From contig NC_073744.1 in assembly GCF_029784135.1 (NCBI RefSeq), positions 28,192,981-28,256,980 of the forward strand: a DNA stretch of 64,000 nucleotides. Direction: 5' to 3'. The DNA comes from Toxorhynchites rutilus septentrionalis (Eukaryota; Arthropoda; Insecta; Diptera; Culicidae). Below the pieces are notes generated by a model. The model did no database searches and was not told the DNA's origin. It saw only the letters and a program-made list of their open reading frames with translations. Within the stretch, counting starts at the first letter, position 1, and the number at the start of each line of letters is the position of its first letter. A program made the translations under genes and the position numbers. Shown piece after piece: positions 1 through 11,130 of the stretch.

Positions 1-603
1 TGTCTGTCTGTCTGATTCTTATGGACTCGGAGACTACTGAACCGATCAACATGAGAATTGGTATGTAGGGGTTTTTGGGGCCGGGGAAGGTTTTCATGAT
101 AGTTTGAGACCCCTCCCCCCTCTCTAAGGGGGAGCTGCCATACAAATGAAACACAAATATCTGCATCACTCAAGAATTAATCAAGAAAATGAAACGAAAT
201 TTGGCATATGAACGTTCTAGGGTGCAATAAATGTTTCTATGGTGGTTAGACACTCCACCCCCCTCTCTAAGGGGGGCTGCCATACAAATGAAACACAAAT
301 TTCTACATTACTCGAGAACTAATCAAGCAAATGCAACCAAATTAGGCATCTGGTGGTTTTAGGGTGCAATAAATCTTTCTGTGGTGGTTATACACTCCAC
401 CCCCCTCTCTAAGGGGGGGGCTGCCATACAAATGAAACACAAATTTCTGCATTATTCGAGAATTAATCAAGCAAACGAAACCAAATTTGGCATGTGAAGG
501 TTTTAGGGTGCAATAAATGTTCTCACTGTGGTTAGATACTTCTCCTCCCTCTCTTAGAGGGGGCTGCCATACAAATGAAACACAAAATTCTGCATTACTC
601 GAG

Positions 604-1364
604 TGTTCCGTCTACTGGGAACTGTGGGGTGGACTGTATATGTCTGGTTGATCCACTCATGGAGACAACCGGTGCGTGGAAGGAACCCTTGTGTTCCTCA
701 CGCCTTACTCTTCTGGGTGGGAGCCCCTGTGGCTCCGCTCCATGCTCTGAAAAGAGCAAGTAAACTCATTACTCTTTAAGGATGTGTTTAAGGAAATCTT
801 TCTGTTGGATCTGGGTCAGAGTAATGCAAGGTGGGCGCATGATGTTTGAGAACTTTACGCTATATACATTTTATTCTTCATAAATTCACTCATTTCAATA
901 TGTACACTTGGTTGCATTAGTTTCATTGCTGCACATGCGAATGTGCCACTATTCTGTTACTGGAGTACTGTAACCCCGCTCATGTGGTTGAATTGTTTTC
1001 ATACTGCTACTGATGTTGAGGTTATGCTACTGCTGTTGCTTCTCTTGCAACGTTTGGTGTTTTCTTCTTCACTAGGCTCATGATGTTGGGGCTACTCTTG
1101 CCGCTGCCGGTACACAGTTATCGCGGCTCGTGTGATACTGATACTTCTTCGTCTTATCGCACTCTTGCGATGATGTGTTGGCTGCTTGCGTTTGCTCCTC
1201 TTGCTGGTGTTCTCGATTTGCACTTGGTGATCGTTGAATGAAGACTGAAAGCTCGACACGGTCGGGGCGCATTTTTATGCAGAATCGCTTCGTATCGAAT
1301 AAAGAAGGGGTGGTACTTACGACATCATTCATTTTCCCCTTCCGTGCGTTTCTCGGACGGAACA
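604..1364. mobile_element. 761-bp inverted-repeat insertion inside Helitron-like copy 1
   Basis: The surrounding repeat is split at CTCGAG, which is present on both sides (598-603 and 1365-1370). The inserted DNA starts TGTTCCGTC and ends GACGGAACA, a perfect 9-bp inverted terminal repeat. The interior matches none of the other repeat units in the window and holds no convincing coding sequence. The superfamily is uncertain; the target duplication could be 6 or 7 bp because the site is nearly palindromic. Confidence 0.6.
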
Positions 1365-1738
1365 CTCGAGAATTAATCAAGAAAATTATACAAAATTTGG
1401 CATGTGGAGGTTCTAGGGTGCAATAAATGTTTTCATTGTGGTTAGATACTCCTCCTCCCTCTCTTAGATGGGGCTGCCTTACAAATGAAACACAAAATTC
1501 GGCTCGAGAATTAATCAAGCAAATGAAACCAAATTAGGCATATGGACGTTCTAGGGTGCAATAAATGTTTCTATGGTGGTTAGATATTATAATGATGAGT
1601 TTTGGTAGAAGTACTAGGATTTTTTTAGTAAAAGGTAAATTCAACGGGGTCGATTAGAAGATCAATCAATGAACAGTTCTGCGATTTGACTCACGAACTT
1701 GCGCTTAATAAGAAAACGTGAATGTTTGAAGGTATTGA

Positions 1739-1893
1739 AATTTTTTTTATCTGTATTATAGTGATTTTCAACTCATTTGGCTGGTTCGTCACTTTTACTT
1801 CCATTTTTGGAAGAATGTCGGGAGTGAGAATTGAACTCGTGACCTTCAGCGTGAGAGGCATGGATGTTACCACTACGCCAAATCGCCTCCCTA
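1739..1893 (-). mobile_element. tRNA-derived SINE, copy 1
   Basis: Read on the minus strand, the head has a pol III A-box-like 'TGGCGTAGTGGTAAC' and a B-box-like 'GAGTTCAATTCTCAC', followed by a short body and an A-run tail. It is flanked by an 11-bp direct repeat, GAAGGTATTGA (1728-1738 and 1894-1904), the duplication expected from LINE-mediated insertion. A close copy of the same family is at 29451-29601. Confidence 0.85.
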
Positions 1894-1953
1894 GAAGGTA
1901 TTGATAACAAAAAAACACATTTTGAGCGGGACGAAGTATGCTGGGTCAGCTGG

Positions 1954-2799
1954 TTGATTAATATAAATGGATTGAATAAAAAAATATTCAAATATTCATT
2001 TATTTCATAATTTGGCACTATTTGTATTTGCGCAATGTTTTCGACTACAGTTTTTGCACTAATGTTATCATACAACTAGTGATTGATAGTCATTAGCTTC
2101 GTAGACTAGATGGATATTTCGATTTATGAAAGACCCTGGTACGTGAGGCCAAGAAAAACTATAGGAAACGGTGAAGAACCATAGACCATGCATTCCATTC
2201 CAGTATTTTGTCAATCAAAACACTGACAAATAACAATAATAAAATGTTCCGAATCTCCATTGAAACAAGTTATGTTGAGAGGAATGAAAACTCATGATTT
2301 ACGTCAGCTGAGCAATAAAAGCAACAACTATACACCAACGACCTCAACGGCAATGGAAACCACGCACCATCAGCGCGTTAAGCGATGTGCTCCTCTTAAT
2401 TCTAGCATCGAATCATTCTCATCAGGATAGAGTATCGTTTTTATCTAGCTGATCAAATTTTGCAAAATAGCAACAATAGCGGTGAGAGAACATCCTCCGG
2501 TTACCGTGTAGTTTGAACTTGGAATGAAACAGTTAAAAAAAGATACTAAGACACATCGGTGGATGAAAATAAACAAATAGAAAACTGAGTAACGAAGAAA
2601 CAGTGTTAAAGTTATTCGAATTTAACTTCTCAATGTTCATCAATGATGGAAATAAGCTGAAAATCTTCTCCCCTACCGTCGACGGGAGGATACAAACGAC
2701 GTCGAAATCCAGAATGCCGAGGGGGAAGAGTCCCAGCAGTTCACCCTACATATTGTCGTCATTTCGTTCTTTCTTTTCGTTATATCAAACAAACGCTGC
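1954..2799. other. AT-rich intergenic, nothing recognised
   Basis: Short open frames here lack domain signatures or coding texture. No repeat partner was noticed in the window. Confidence 0.4.
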
Positions 2800-3160
2800 T
2801 GCCATAGCCGAGGCAGTCGGATCGGCCTGAGCTATCCGGCAGGCGACATAGCACACGGGAGTAGGGGAGAAGGCGACAGCAGCAGCAGCAGCAGCAGCGC
2901 ATAGCGGAGAGAGTTGAAGGCGCCACACCCTCACACTCATTTCGGGAATTGGAGTGTTTTTCCCGCAGCCATGCGAAGTCTGTGGGACGGCGAGTTCATG
3001 ACTGCCGTCCATGCTGATACACGCAAACTGAACGCACCCGCTCGGAGCGTCATCCATGGATGGTACGCTTCTTTGTGAGAAATAGCTGCAGAAGCAGAAA
3101 AACACAGATACGATGGAAGGTCCCACAATCTACGCAGCACTTTCCCACCATACCATACCC
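2800..3160. other. GC-rich patch with CAG microsatellite; possible exon or promoter
   Basis: This stretch is markedly richer in G and C than its surroundings. It contains a CAG run at about 2877-2899 and, at about 2969, an ATG in a reasonable context (cgcagcc before ATG) opening a 35-codon frame that starts M-R-S-L-W-D and ends at TGA. On the minus strand an alanine-rich frame of about 113 codons crosses the same DNA. It could be a 5' UTR or first exon of a gene not otherwise visible here, or a relic. No homology is recognised. Confidence 0.25.
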
Positions 3161-3867
3161 ATGTTCATTTCTCCTAGTGCCTAGTGTGCCTCGGCACTAT
3201 TCCAAAGCGTAGTATAAACTTGGAGCCATCCAAGCCACTAACAGAGCACACCGATGCCGCCTTCAAGCTGGACGTACATACGTTAGGGGCCAAGTAGTTG
3301 CCTTTGCCCCAGTTGTTGGATCAATTTTGTCCTTGCTTGAATTAGAGATTTTCACCAACCTCTGTGTTGTGTACGGCGCTCCTCACGGTTGCTTCACTTA
3401 GGGCCCAGGGTAGAATCACCACCCACCGATGGACAGAGGTAAAATGACGATGGCTTTGGATTTGCCTTGGTTATACACTGGGTATAGTTAGATGTTTTCT
3501 CCCCAAGGACCATCCGGGTCCAGCCGGTGTCGATGCTGTTAGAAGGTGTTGATGTTTGGAACTTTATCTTCCGACGGGTAAACTTTGAGCGGCAAAAACC
3601 AGATGGTAACAATATGAACAATTGTTATTCTGGTCAGAAGTGTGATGTCGCGATTCATCATCCCCGCACGAGATGACTGCTGGCAATAATCGAATCACAG
3701 AGCTCGATGTATCGATCAATCGGTATGAGATGGTTTTTATCGATAGCAGAAGTTGCAACAGGACGAGCTATCCACTATGTGCTTTCGTTTCTGCTTTTCC
3801 TATTTACCGGAGATCAACCATCGTTTTGTGGAGCTGAATGGGCACTACCCATCAGATCTCTCATAAC
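3161..3867. other. Intergenic, no gene recognised
   Basis: Mixed-composition sequence with only short frames. The right edge is the target site of the hAT-type element at 3868. Confidence 0.35.
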
Positions 3868-5053
3868 CAGGGTTGCCAACTATAATTTGAAAAAATCAGG
3901 AAGAATGAAAATAAAAATCAGGATAAATCAGGATAGTTCATATTGGGTTGTCCGAAAAGTTAATGTCAATTTTTGGGAAAACAAAAACATAATTTTCAAT
4001 CAAAGCATTATAAGTTAATTTCATATCCATAGTTCTGTTCCACAATCTTTCGCCATCTTTCACACAGCTTAAATATTCTATTCTCCCAGAACATGTTTGC
4101 TTCCTCGTCGAAAACTGCTGCGAGCCATACATGTGAGAAACAAGTTGCTTGGTAGTAGCTCATAATACAGGATCCATTCCAAATCCCACCAGAAACAGAG
4201 TATATCTTCCTTCGGGCGATGACCGGATATGTAAAAGAATTAATAAGCTTGGTATAAATCCTCGCATAAGCGGAAATGCTAGTGTTTCGCCTGACTTTTC
4301 GATCGTTTACATTTTTTCCGAAAAATCTACAGCATCAGTCAATTGCAGAGAAATCAATATTCAAATTTTCACTGAGTTCATCATCCATGCTTTGGAATGA
4401 ATCTTTACTCAACAAATGAGGAAAGCATATCAGCAGTAGAAGACTTGTTTCATTTTTCCTAATTTTTTTCCTTAATTTTTATGATATTTAGTACGGTTAT
4501 AGATATATTTACCATAGTCCCATCATTAAAGTTTATTCTACATTGAATCAGACGAATAAATTACATATAAAATCTTTTTATATTAACTGTGGATTCAAAA
4601 ATTTTCTCTTGAGTAATTTTACACTCTGAAACGTATTCCCACATTAATAACTGTGGGGATACATCTACATACACATTATCCTAAATAAAGCAATGTTGTT
4701 CTTCAAACTAATTTCGTTGTAATTTCATAAATTCGTCAGAAAATCTGGTTTCATGAAATTTTCTAGCACTGCTTTGGGAAGCCACGAAACAATTGAGGGT
4801 AAAGATAGAAAAAAGTTAAGTACACAGTTTAACTTTTATATACAAGTGCGAACCGGAGATCTATCATGACAGAAAAGTCATGATTGGCACGGAAACCAAT
4901 ATATTTATTACGAATAATGTAAAGAGTACAAAAATCAGCAAAAATCAGGATCATTTCAGGAAAATCAGGATAAATTTAGTGTTCGTCAGGATATCAGGGA
5001 GCGTGCTAAAAAGTCTGGGAAATCCTGAAAAATCAGGAAGGTGGGCATCTCTG
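3868..5053. mobile_element. hAT-type non-autonomous element with nested mariner relic
   Basis: An exact 8-bp direct repeat CTCATAAC lies at 3860-3867 and 5054-5061. The ends are imperfect inverted repeats beginning CAGGGTTGCC and, on the other strand, CAGAGATGCC. An 8-bp duplication with CAG-starting ends is characteristic of hAT elements. Inner sequences repeat the motif 'aaaatcagga' near both ends. No transposase coding is visible. A mariner fragment occupies about 3951-4225. Confidence 0.75.
3951..4225 (-). mobile_element. mariner relic with internal deletion, nested in the hAT-type element
   Basis: The plus-strand left edge reads like a mariner end (ttgggttgtccgaaaagtta). Translated on the minus strand, an upstream piece resembles the mariner block after the first catalytic region (K-I-Y with W-N-G), and then jumps to the C-terminal block containing F-W-E-N and C-E-R-W. 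The segment that should carry the second and third catalytic aspartates is missing. It is a non-functional fragment inserted into the hAT-type element, so younger than it. Confidence 0.65.
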
Positions 5054-5061
5054 CTCATAAC

Positions 5062-5733
5062 GATGGCAGATCTTCCAGTACAGTTTGTTGTCGCCAATAA
5101 TACCAAGATGTATCGTATAAACTATCGGATTTGCAACTGGACTAGAAACTAGTCGCGTATTACTCGGCACACCACATACCTAAAACTAAATGAAACAATC
5201 ATTCTTAGTACATACTCGCATGTGTGTGCGTAAGGCAAAACATAAACAAATTAGCAAATTCTGCTCAAGATTTTCCTGAATTCTTACTTCCTCGAAGACA
5301 CGTTTCGAGGCTTTGCCTTGAATAAACGACGTGATGTAAAACTGAGGAAAAACTGTGATTTTTTCTCAATACCATGTATCTAAAGCGGACCTGGCACGAT
5401 CAATATCGTCCTCAATATTAACCCTCCTATACTCTCGTGCAAAATCATAACACGTATACTCGCGCACGGTGTCACAGACCGAAAGTTGAACTTCTCTGTA
5501 CTGTTGCTGTTGCATATATTTCAAGTTTTATTGGCTTTTTTTTTTTGAAGACGGTATAATTGAATGAAAAAACTCCAGAAAATATGTTTTCTTCGTCTTT
5601 ATTCAGTTTCAATAGTCATCTAATACAGCCTCCTCAAAACAGAGTAATTTTTGATACTTCAACACAAATAGCGAAATTCGACTTTTTTCCTGTTATTAAT
5701 TGAAAGTATTCAACTGAATATAATTCATAAAAG
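5062..5733. other. Intergenic, no gene recognised
   Basis: AT-rich sequence; only short frames without domain signatures. Confidence 0.35.
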
Positions 5734-5735
5734 TA

Positions 5736-6074
5736 CAGTAGAACCTCGATCATCCGCGAGCGGTTGAGCCGCGGTGCGGATTATCCGCGAAAGTGAGTTC
5801 CCTAGTAATTCTATAAACCTTCCCGAAATTTGTCAGTGAGTGGTAGAGTCTTGCTTTTTTTGTTTTGGTCATGGCTTTCACATTATCTAATCGCTGTTGT
5901 ACACGACCTTACAGATTGATAGTTCATAAAATTTCTGTATTGATGAACCATTCATGCTAAAATATCTTTTTTTCGTGTTTGTCTTCATTTTTAGTCCTAT
6001 ATTGTGTTATCCGCGATTTTCGTTATACGCGATGACCTGGCCCGACTATTTCGCGGATAATCGGGGTTCTACTG
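5736..6074. mobile_element. pogo/Tigger-type MITE
   Basis: The ends are long inverted repeats starting CAGTAGAACCTCGATCATCC on the left and CAGTAGAACCCCGATTATCC on the right (reverse strand), each flanked by TA (5734-5735 and 6075-6076). The 'CAGTAGAACC..CGATTATCCGCG' type of end with a TA duplication is typical of pogo-group elements. It is 339 bp with no coding capacity. Confidence 0.85.
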
Positions 6075-6416
6075 TATGAAGAAAATAACATAGAAACGTA
6101 TTAACTAATTGTGGTTTCATTGGTGTGAAAATCATAACTGCTGATCAAGACAAACATATTTCTTACATTTCATGAAGTTGTAGCGTGTTTTCGGATCTTT
6201 TCGCGGAAAGTTGAATGTATAACGACCTTTTAGATAGTTACCAGATGATAAAGGTTCTGGAATTTCAAGTACTCAAAGTTCTAATATTCTTTGTCCCTGT
6301 GTTCTTGGTAAACTACAAATTAATCCCTTTTTTATGGGGCACAAAAAGAAAATATAAAAGGGTTTCTAGGAACTTCCTGCGACTTGTTTTCTTGCCGATA
6401 TTGTTCAGCCCATCTA
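6075..6416. other. Intergenic, no gene recognised
   Basis: AT-rich sequence between a MITE and a Helitron-like copy. One 97-codon frame starts here but is composed of non-descript sequence running into the Helitron-like head, so it is not called. Confidence 0.35.
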
Positions 6417-6902
6417 TCTATATATATAAAAATGGAGTGATGTCTGTCTGTCTGATTCCTATGGACTCGGAAACTACTGAACCGATCGACATGAAAATTG
6501 GTATGTAGGGGTTTTTGGGGCCGGGGAAGGTTTTCATGATAGTTTGAGACCCCTCCCCCCTCTCTAAGGTGGGGCTGCCATACAAATGAAACACAAATTT
6601 ATAAATTTCTCGAGAATTAATCAAGCAAATAAAACGAAATTTTGCAGTGTGGAGGTTTTAGGGTGCAATAAATGTTTCTATGGTGGTTAGATACCCCTCC
6701 CCCCTCTCTAAAGGGGTAGGAGGGCTGGTTCTGCCATACAAATGAAACTCAAATTTCTAAAAGGTAACTTTAAAGGGTAGATTAGAATATCAATCAATGA
6801 ATAACTCTGCGATTGGACCCATGAACAGCGCTTAATAAGAAAACGTGGATGTGATAACGAAAAATAAATTTTGGGCGGGACGAAGTTTGCCGGGTTAGCT
6901 AG
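6417..6902 (+). mobile_element. Helitron-like non-autonomous repeat, copy 2 (short)
   Basis: This is the most compact copy. It starts with TC in 'tctatatatataaaaatgg', continues with the tgtctgtctgtctg head and 'actactgaaccgatcgacat', contains one to two internal units and ends 'gaagtttgccgggttagcta' g before T. The TC start and CTAG end before T fit Helitron termini. No hairpin near the 3' end could be confirmed by eye. Confidence 0.65.
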
Positions 6903-8274
6903 TATATATATATATATATATAAATGGATTTCTGTCTGTCTGTCTGTCTGATTCTTATGGACTCGGAAACTACTGAACCGATCGACATGAAAATTGGTAT
7001 GTAGGGGTTTTTGGCCCCGGGGAAGGTTTTCGTGATAGTTTGAGACCCCTCCCCCCTATCTAAGGGGGGCTGCCATACTAATGAAACACAAATTTCTACA
7101 TTACTCGAGAATTAATCAAGCAAATGAAATGAAATTTGGCATGTGGAGGTTTAAGGGTGCTATAAATGTTTCTATGGTGGTTAGACACTCCACCCAACTC
7201 TCTAAGGGGGTCTACCATACTAATGAAACACAAATTTCTGCATTATTTGAGAATTAATCAAGCAAACGAAACCAAATTTGGCAAGTGAAGGTTTAAGAGT
7301 ACAATAAATGTTTTCACGGTGGTTAGATACTCCTCCCCCCCTCTCTTAGAGGAGGCTGCCATGCAAATGAAACACATTATGCGAGAATTAATCAAGTAAA
7401 TGAAACGACATTTGGCAAGTGGAGGTTTTAGGGTGCAATAAATGATTCTATAGTGGTTAGATACTCCTCCCTCTCTCTTAGTTTGTTTGGCTCCAAACAA
7501 ACGAAACACTAATTTCTGCATTACTCGAGAATTAAACAAGTAAACGAAACCAAATTAGGTATATGGAGGTTCTAGGGCACAATAAATGTTTTCACGGTGG
7601 TTAGACACTCCACCCTCCTCCCTAAGGGGGGGCTGTCATACAAATGAAACACAAATTTCTATCTTACTCGAGAATTAATCAAGTAAACGAAACCAAATAA
7701 GGTATATGGAGATTTTAGGACGCAATAAATGTTTTAACGGTGGGTAAACAGTCCTCCCCCTTCTCTTAGGGGGGCTGCCATACAAACGAAACACAAATTT
7801 CTGCATTACTCGAGAATTAATCAAGTAAACGAAACCAAATTAGGTACATGGAGATTTTAGGGCGCAATAAATGTTTACACGGTGGTTAGACCCCCCCTCT
7901 CTAGGGGGAAGCTGCCATACAAACGAAAGACAAATTTGTGCATAACTCGAAAACTAATCAAAAAGCAAATTTATTCTATCATGTTTTCTGTATCAAACAT
8001 TTATTCCATGTAACGGAGAAACATGTTAATTGCAGGTGGTTGAAAAATATTAAACATGAATTGTGTCTGAAAATAATCTGATATGAGTTTTGGTAGAAGT
8101 ACTAGGAATTTTGTAGTAAAAGGTAAATTCAACGGGGTCGATTAGAATATCAATCAATTAACAGTTCTGCGATTAGACTCATGAATTTGCGCTTAGTAAG
8201 AAAACGTGAATGTTTGAAGGTATTCATAACAAAAAACAAATTTTAGGTGGGACGAAGTTTGCCGGGTCAGCTAG
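6903..8274 (+). mobile_element. Helitron-like non-autonomous repeat, copy 3 (expanded)
   Basis: It abuts copy 2 through a (TA)n run and has the same head and tail (ending CTAG before T at 8274). Between them are about six degenerate internal units at roughly 7050-7950, so copy number of the internal unit differs strongly among the three copies. No coding sequence was seen. Confidence 0.65.
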
Positions 8275-8546
8275 TATATGGTAAAAAAATATCCCCGGAA
8301 CTGTAACTATAAAAAATAATCATAAGCCACCTTTTAGTTTATAGTTTACAGTTTACAGTGCATTTCTTTCACAGTTGTGTACATGTATGACCATTGTATT
8401 TAGCGAATAACTATACGAAAGTCAAACTTTTTTTTTCTTTTGCACGTATGAATATAACAACGAATTGTATATGAATCCGCAAAGTCGCAACAATAGCAAA
8501 GTCGTAGTGTTGATATTTTCTGCGAAATAAACGAATTATTGATTTC
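8275..8546. other. Intergenic, no gene recognised
   Basis: AT-rich sequence between repeats, without signals. Confidence 0.35.
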
Positions 8547-9361
8547 CCCAAGTAACCGTAACCATAAGCATTAATGTATAGCTCTATTATAGCACTAATT
8601 CAGCATCTCTAATACCAAATGGCAGTATATCTGCTTTCTTGATGCTAATAGACCTTACATCGACATTATTAATGCATATAAACATTAATGAAAATAAGCA
8701 TTAATGAGAGCCCTATATGCGCATTCAGTGCTACCATATAATGCTTACAAACATTAGGATAAAACATATGAAAATAGGCATTAATGGAAGCCCTATATGC
8801 GCATTTAATGCTACCATGCTACCATTTTTTCCAGACCCGCACATACATGATCTTTTTGAGCAGGTATCTGAGCGCGGTTATTGAAATAGGACTATTTTCC
8901 ATTCCTTTATATGTATCAATTTTCAAGTAATTTTCATATAACAATTATTTCTCATTCCAAAGCAGTGCGCCGTAAATCTATATAAATGATATATCAATAT
9001 CATCCATAAAATGGCAGAAATAAATCTGTGTGGGCCCATCAAACACACGATTTTTTTTTTTTCATTTTCTGTTGAGTCCCGATAGATTCGATGACTTTTT
9101 CCTAGAAAAAAACGAATCGAAAATCAACTGCTTAGTAAAGGCTGCCATCACAAGTGACGTTTTCAGTTAGCCCTAAGTAAGCTTTAGTAATGCTTATTCA
9201 AGGCTGTAACTGAAGCATTTAAAGAGCCCTATATTTCGCCTTCTTAGCATTATATCCATCTCATATTGGTTTATAGAGTGTAATAAGCATTTATTCAGTA
9301 TTCTATATGTGGATACAGTGCTGATTTAAGACCATTTTTCAATGCTTACTGGTTACCTGGG
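8547..9361. mobile_element. MITE-like element with internal 'taagcattaatg' repeats
   Basis: The left end CCCAAGTAACC and right end GGTTACCTGGG form an imperfect inverted repeat, each followed inward by AAGCATT. Inside, variants of 'taagcattaatg' and 'agccctatatgcgcatt' recur in both orientations. No target duplication could be defined. A non-autonomous DNA element is the best explanation. Confidence 0.5.
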
Positions 9362-9398
9362 TCTCAGTTTCACAGACCTATGCGCGAGTATAGGAGTG

Positions 9399-9540
9399 TT
9401 AACACGTTCATCGCCCAAAGCGGCTTTTCTATGTTTCTTGCGGAGCCCAACTTGCGGATAAATTACGAAATGAAGATCAAACTTAGTTTGTAGACAACTT
9501 TTACATGATCTAGCAATATTTTTGAAAGTGAAATTGCGAT
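9399..9540. mobile_element. Fragment of a TTAA-type (piggyBac-like) MITE
   Basis: It starts TTAACACGTTCATCGCCCA and stays similar for about 130 bp to the left part of the element at 12124-12511, up to the shared 'tttacatgatctagcaat'. The right end is absent or too diverged to recognise. Confidence 0.55.
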
Positions 9541-9705
9541 TATATATAATCGAGTCCGACCTGTACTCGAATTTCGATTATTTAGTGGCGTTATGTTGGT
9601 ACTTATGCCGACAAGTTCGGCAATTTTGAATATTCAGTTAATTATTGACAGCTGCTTTGCTTGCCCATGTTTTGGCTCTTCTTCGATATTTACCTTTTCA
9701 AAAAA

Positions 9706-10595
9706 ATGGATCAAAGAACCTATGTCAAATTTCGTGTGAAAAACGAAATTAAGTGCGCGGATGCATTCCGAATGTTGACAGTGGCATACGGGGAAGCTAC
9801 CTTGGTCCGAAGCAACGTTTATCGGTGGTACTAAATGTTCTCGGTAGGCCGAGAAGATGTGAACGACGAAGAGCGTGCCGGACGCCCGAGCACTTCAAAT
9901 TCGCAAATTCGTCCCAAAAATGCTCAATTTAGACCAGAAAGAGCAACAGTATGAACATTGCTAATCAGCTGTTGGACTCTGTCCGCGACGACCCAAATTT
10001 GCTCCAGAGGGTCATAACTGGTGACGAATCGTGGGTTTATGGTTATGACGTGGGAATCAAAGCTCAGTCCAAGGGGAACCAAGACCGAAAAAAGCGCGCC
10101 AAGTTCGGTCGAATGTGAAAGTTTTGCTTACAGTTTTCTTCGATTGCAGGGGCGTGGTGCATCATGAGTTCTTGCCACAGGGTAGAACGGTCAACAAGGA
10201 ATATTACCTGCAAGTTATGTGCAATTTGCGAGAAGCAATCCGCCAGAAACGCTCGGATTTGAGGAAGAACAAAACTTGGCTTTTTCACCACGATAACGAC
10301 CTTGCTCACACATCGTTACTTGTGCGTAAATTTTTGGTCAAAAACAACACACCAATGATGCCGCAGCCACCGTATTCCCCAGATCTGACCTCTGTGACTT
10401 TTTCTTGTTCCCGAAACTGAAGAAGCCCATGGAAGGACGATGCTACACAACGATTGACGAGATAAAGACAGCATCGAAGGAGGAGCTGAACAAGATAAAA
10501 AAAAAGATTTTTTGAAGTGTTTCGAGGATTGGAAAAAACGTTGGCACAAGTGTATTATGTCTCATTGGGATTACTTTGAAGAGGACAAAATAGGG
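9706..10595 (+). mobile_element. mariner transposase pseudogene (D,D34D type)
   Basis: From ATG at 9706 the translation begins M-D-Q-R-T-Y-V-K-F and shows the mariner N-terminal HTH region (V-Y-R-W-Y, stop, G-R-E-D-V, then A-G-R-P-S-T-S). Later blocks give T-G-D-E-S-W-V-Y (first D), F-H-H-D-N-D (second D) and Y-S-P-D-L, then in another frame D-F-F-L-F-P (third D). The C-terminal block K-C-F-E-D-W-K-K-R-W is also present. There is a TAA after R-W-Y, a deletion after the HTH, and at least two frameshifts (about 10090 and 10390), so it is inactive. Confidence 0.85.
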
Positions 10596-10603
10596 TTTGG
10601 GGA

Positions 10604-10870
10604 GACCATAATAATGCTCGGCCGCATGTCGCGAAACCGGTCAAAACATGCTTGGAAACGCTGAAATGGGAGGTCCTATCCCACCCGCCGTGTTCTCCAG
10701 ACATTGCTCCGTCCGATTACTACCTTTTTCGATCGATGCAAGTCAAAAATTGGATCGATTCGTGGTTAGTCGACAAACCGGCCGATTATTTCGGCAAAGG
10801 AATTCGTGAATTGCCAGAAAGATGGCATTTGGAATTGAATATTAAATTTGTAACCATTTTTGCAGAATAA
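10604..10870 (+). mobile_element. Second mariner fragment, different subfamily, C-terminal part
   Basis: Translation starts at N-A-R-P-H-V-A, the block around the second catalytic Asp, runs through L-S-H-P-P-C-S-P-D-I-A-P-S-D-Y-Y-L-F (third Asp) and ends with W-I-D-S-W and E-L-P-E-R-W before a stop at 10868-10870. About 15 residues after F-R-S-M are missing. The sequence type differs from the copy just upstream, to which it is joined almost directly. Confidence 0.8.
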
Positions 10871-11130
10871 AGCATTAATTTTTTGAAAAAAAAAACGAAG
10901 ATGCTTACCGGTACTCCTATTACATTTTCCGCAGGAAATCTAGAACACCTAATTTTTTAATATAGCGATTAGTGGTAATCATAGTGGAAATGTTAGAAAA
11001 TTCTTTTAATTACGGTTGAACAATGGACAAAGTTACATGTTTTGTGCATTGAAATACAATCAAATATCTATTTTCATTCATATTTTTACAATTTAAAACC
11101 TTCAACCATGCTAATCTGTGCTCTCTCTAT
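10871..11130. other. Short spacer, no gene recognised
   Basis: AT-rich sequence between mariner and LINE remains. Confidence 0.35.

Larger units (their letters stand above)
1..1953 (+). mobile_element. Helitron-like non-autonomous repeat, copy 1 (left end outside window)
   Basis: The copy begins inside the conserved head (repeated tgtc, then a block about a cell-line-like 'actcggagactactgaaccgatc') and ends with the conserved tail 'gacgaagtatgctgggtcag' followed by CTGG and T. The middle consists of degenerate units of about 115-120 bp, each with a C-run/G-run 'ctccccctctctaaggggg' core, 'gctgccatacaaatgaaaca' and 'gagaattaatcaagcaaa'. Two similar copies lie at 6417 and about 6903. The CTRR-type end before T and the TC-type start of copy 2 suggest a Helitron-type family. 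No Rep/helicase coding was seen. It is interrupted by an insertion at 604-1364 and a SINE at 1739-1893. Confidence 0.6.

Noticed and set aside
575..763. Short frame inside the Helitron-like repeat
   Set aside because: It spans the junction of the repeat and the 604-1364 insertion and is not conserved in the other copies.
1739..1893. True tRNA gene instead of a SINE
   Set aside because: The tRNA-like part lacks a complete cloverleaf, and body, A-run and flanking duplication all indicate a SINE.
6215..6508. 97-codon frame with hydrophobic N-terminal part
   Set aside because: It runs into the Helitron-like head and has no recognisable family.
100..7950. CRISPR-like array in the repeated 115-120-bp units
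   Set aside because: The units are degenerate, have no short conserved repeat with unique spacers, and occur within transposon copies of a eukaryotic genome.
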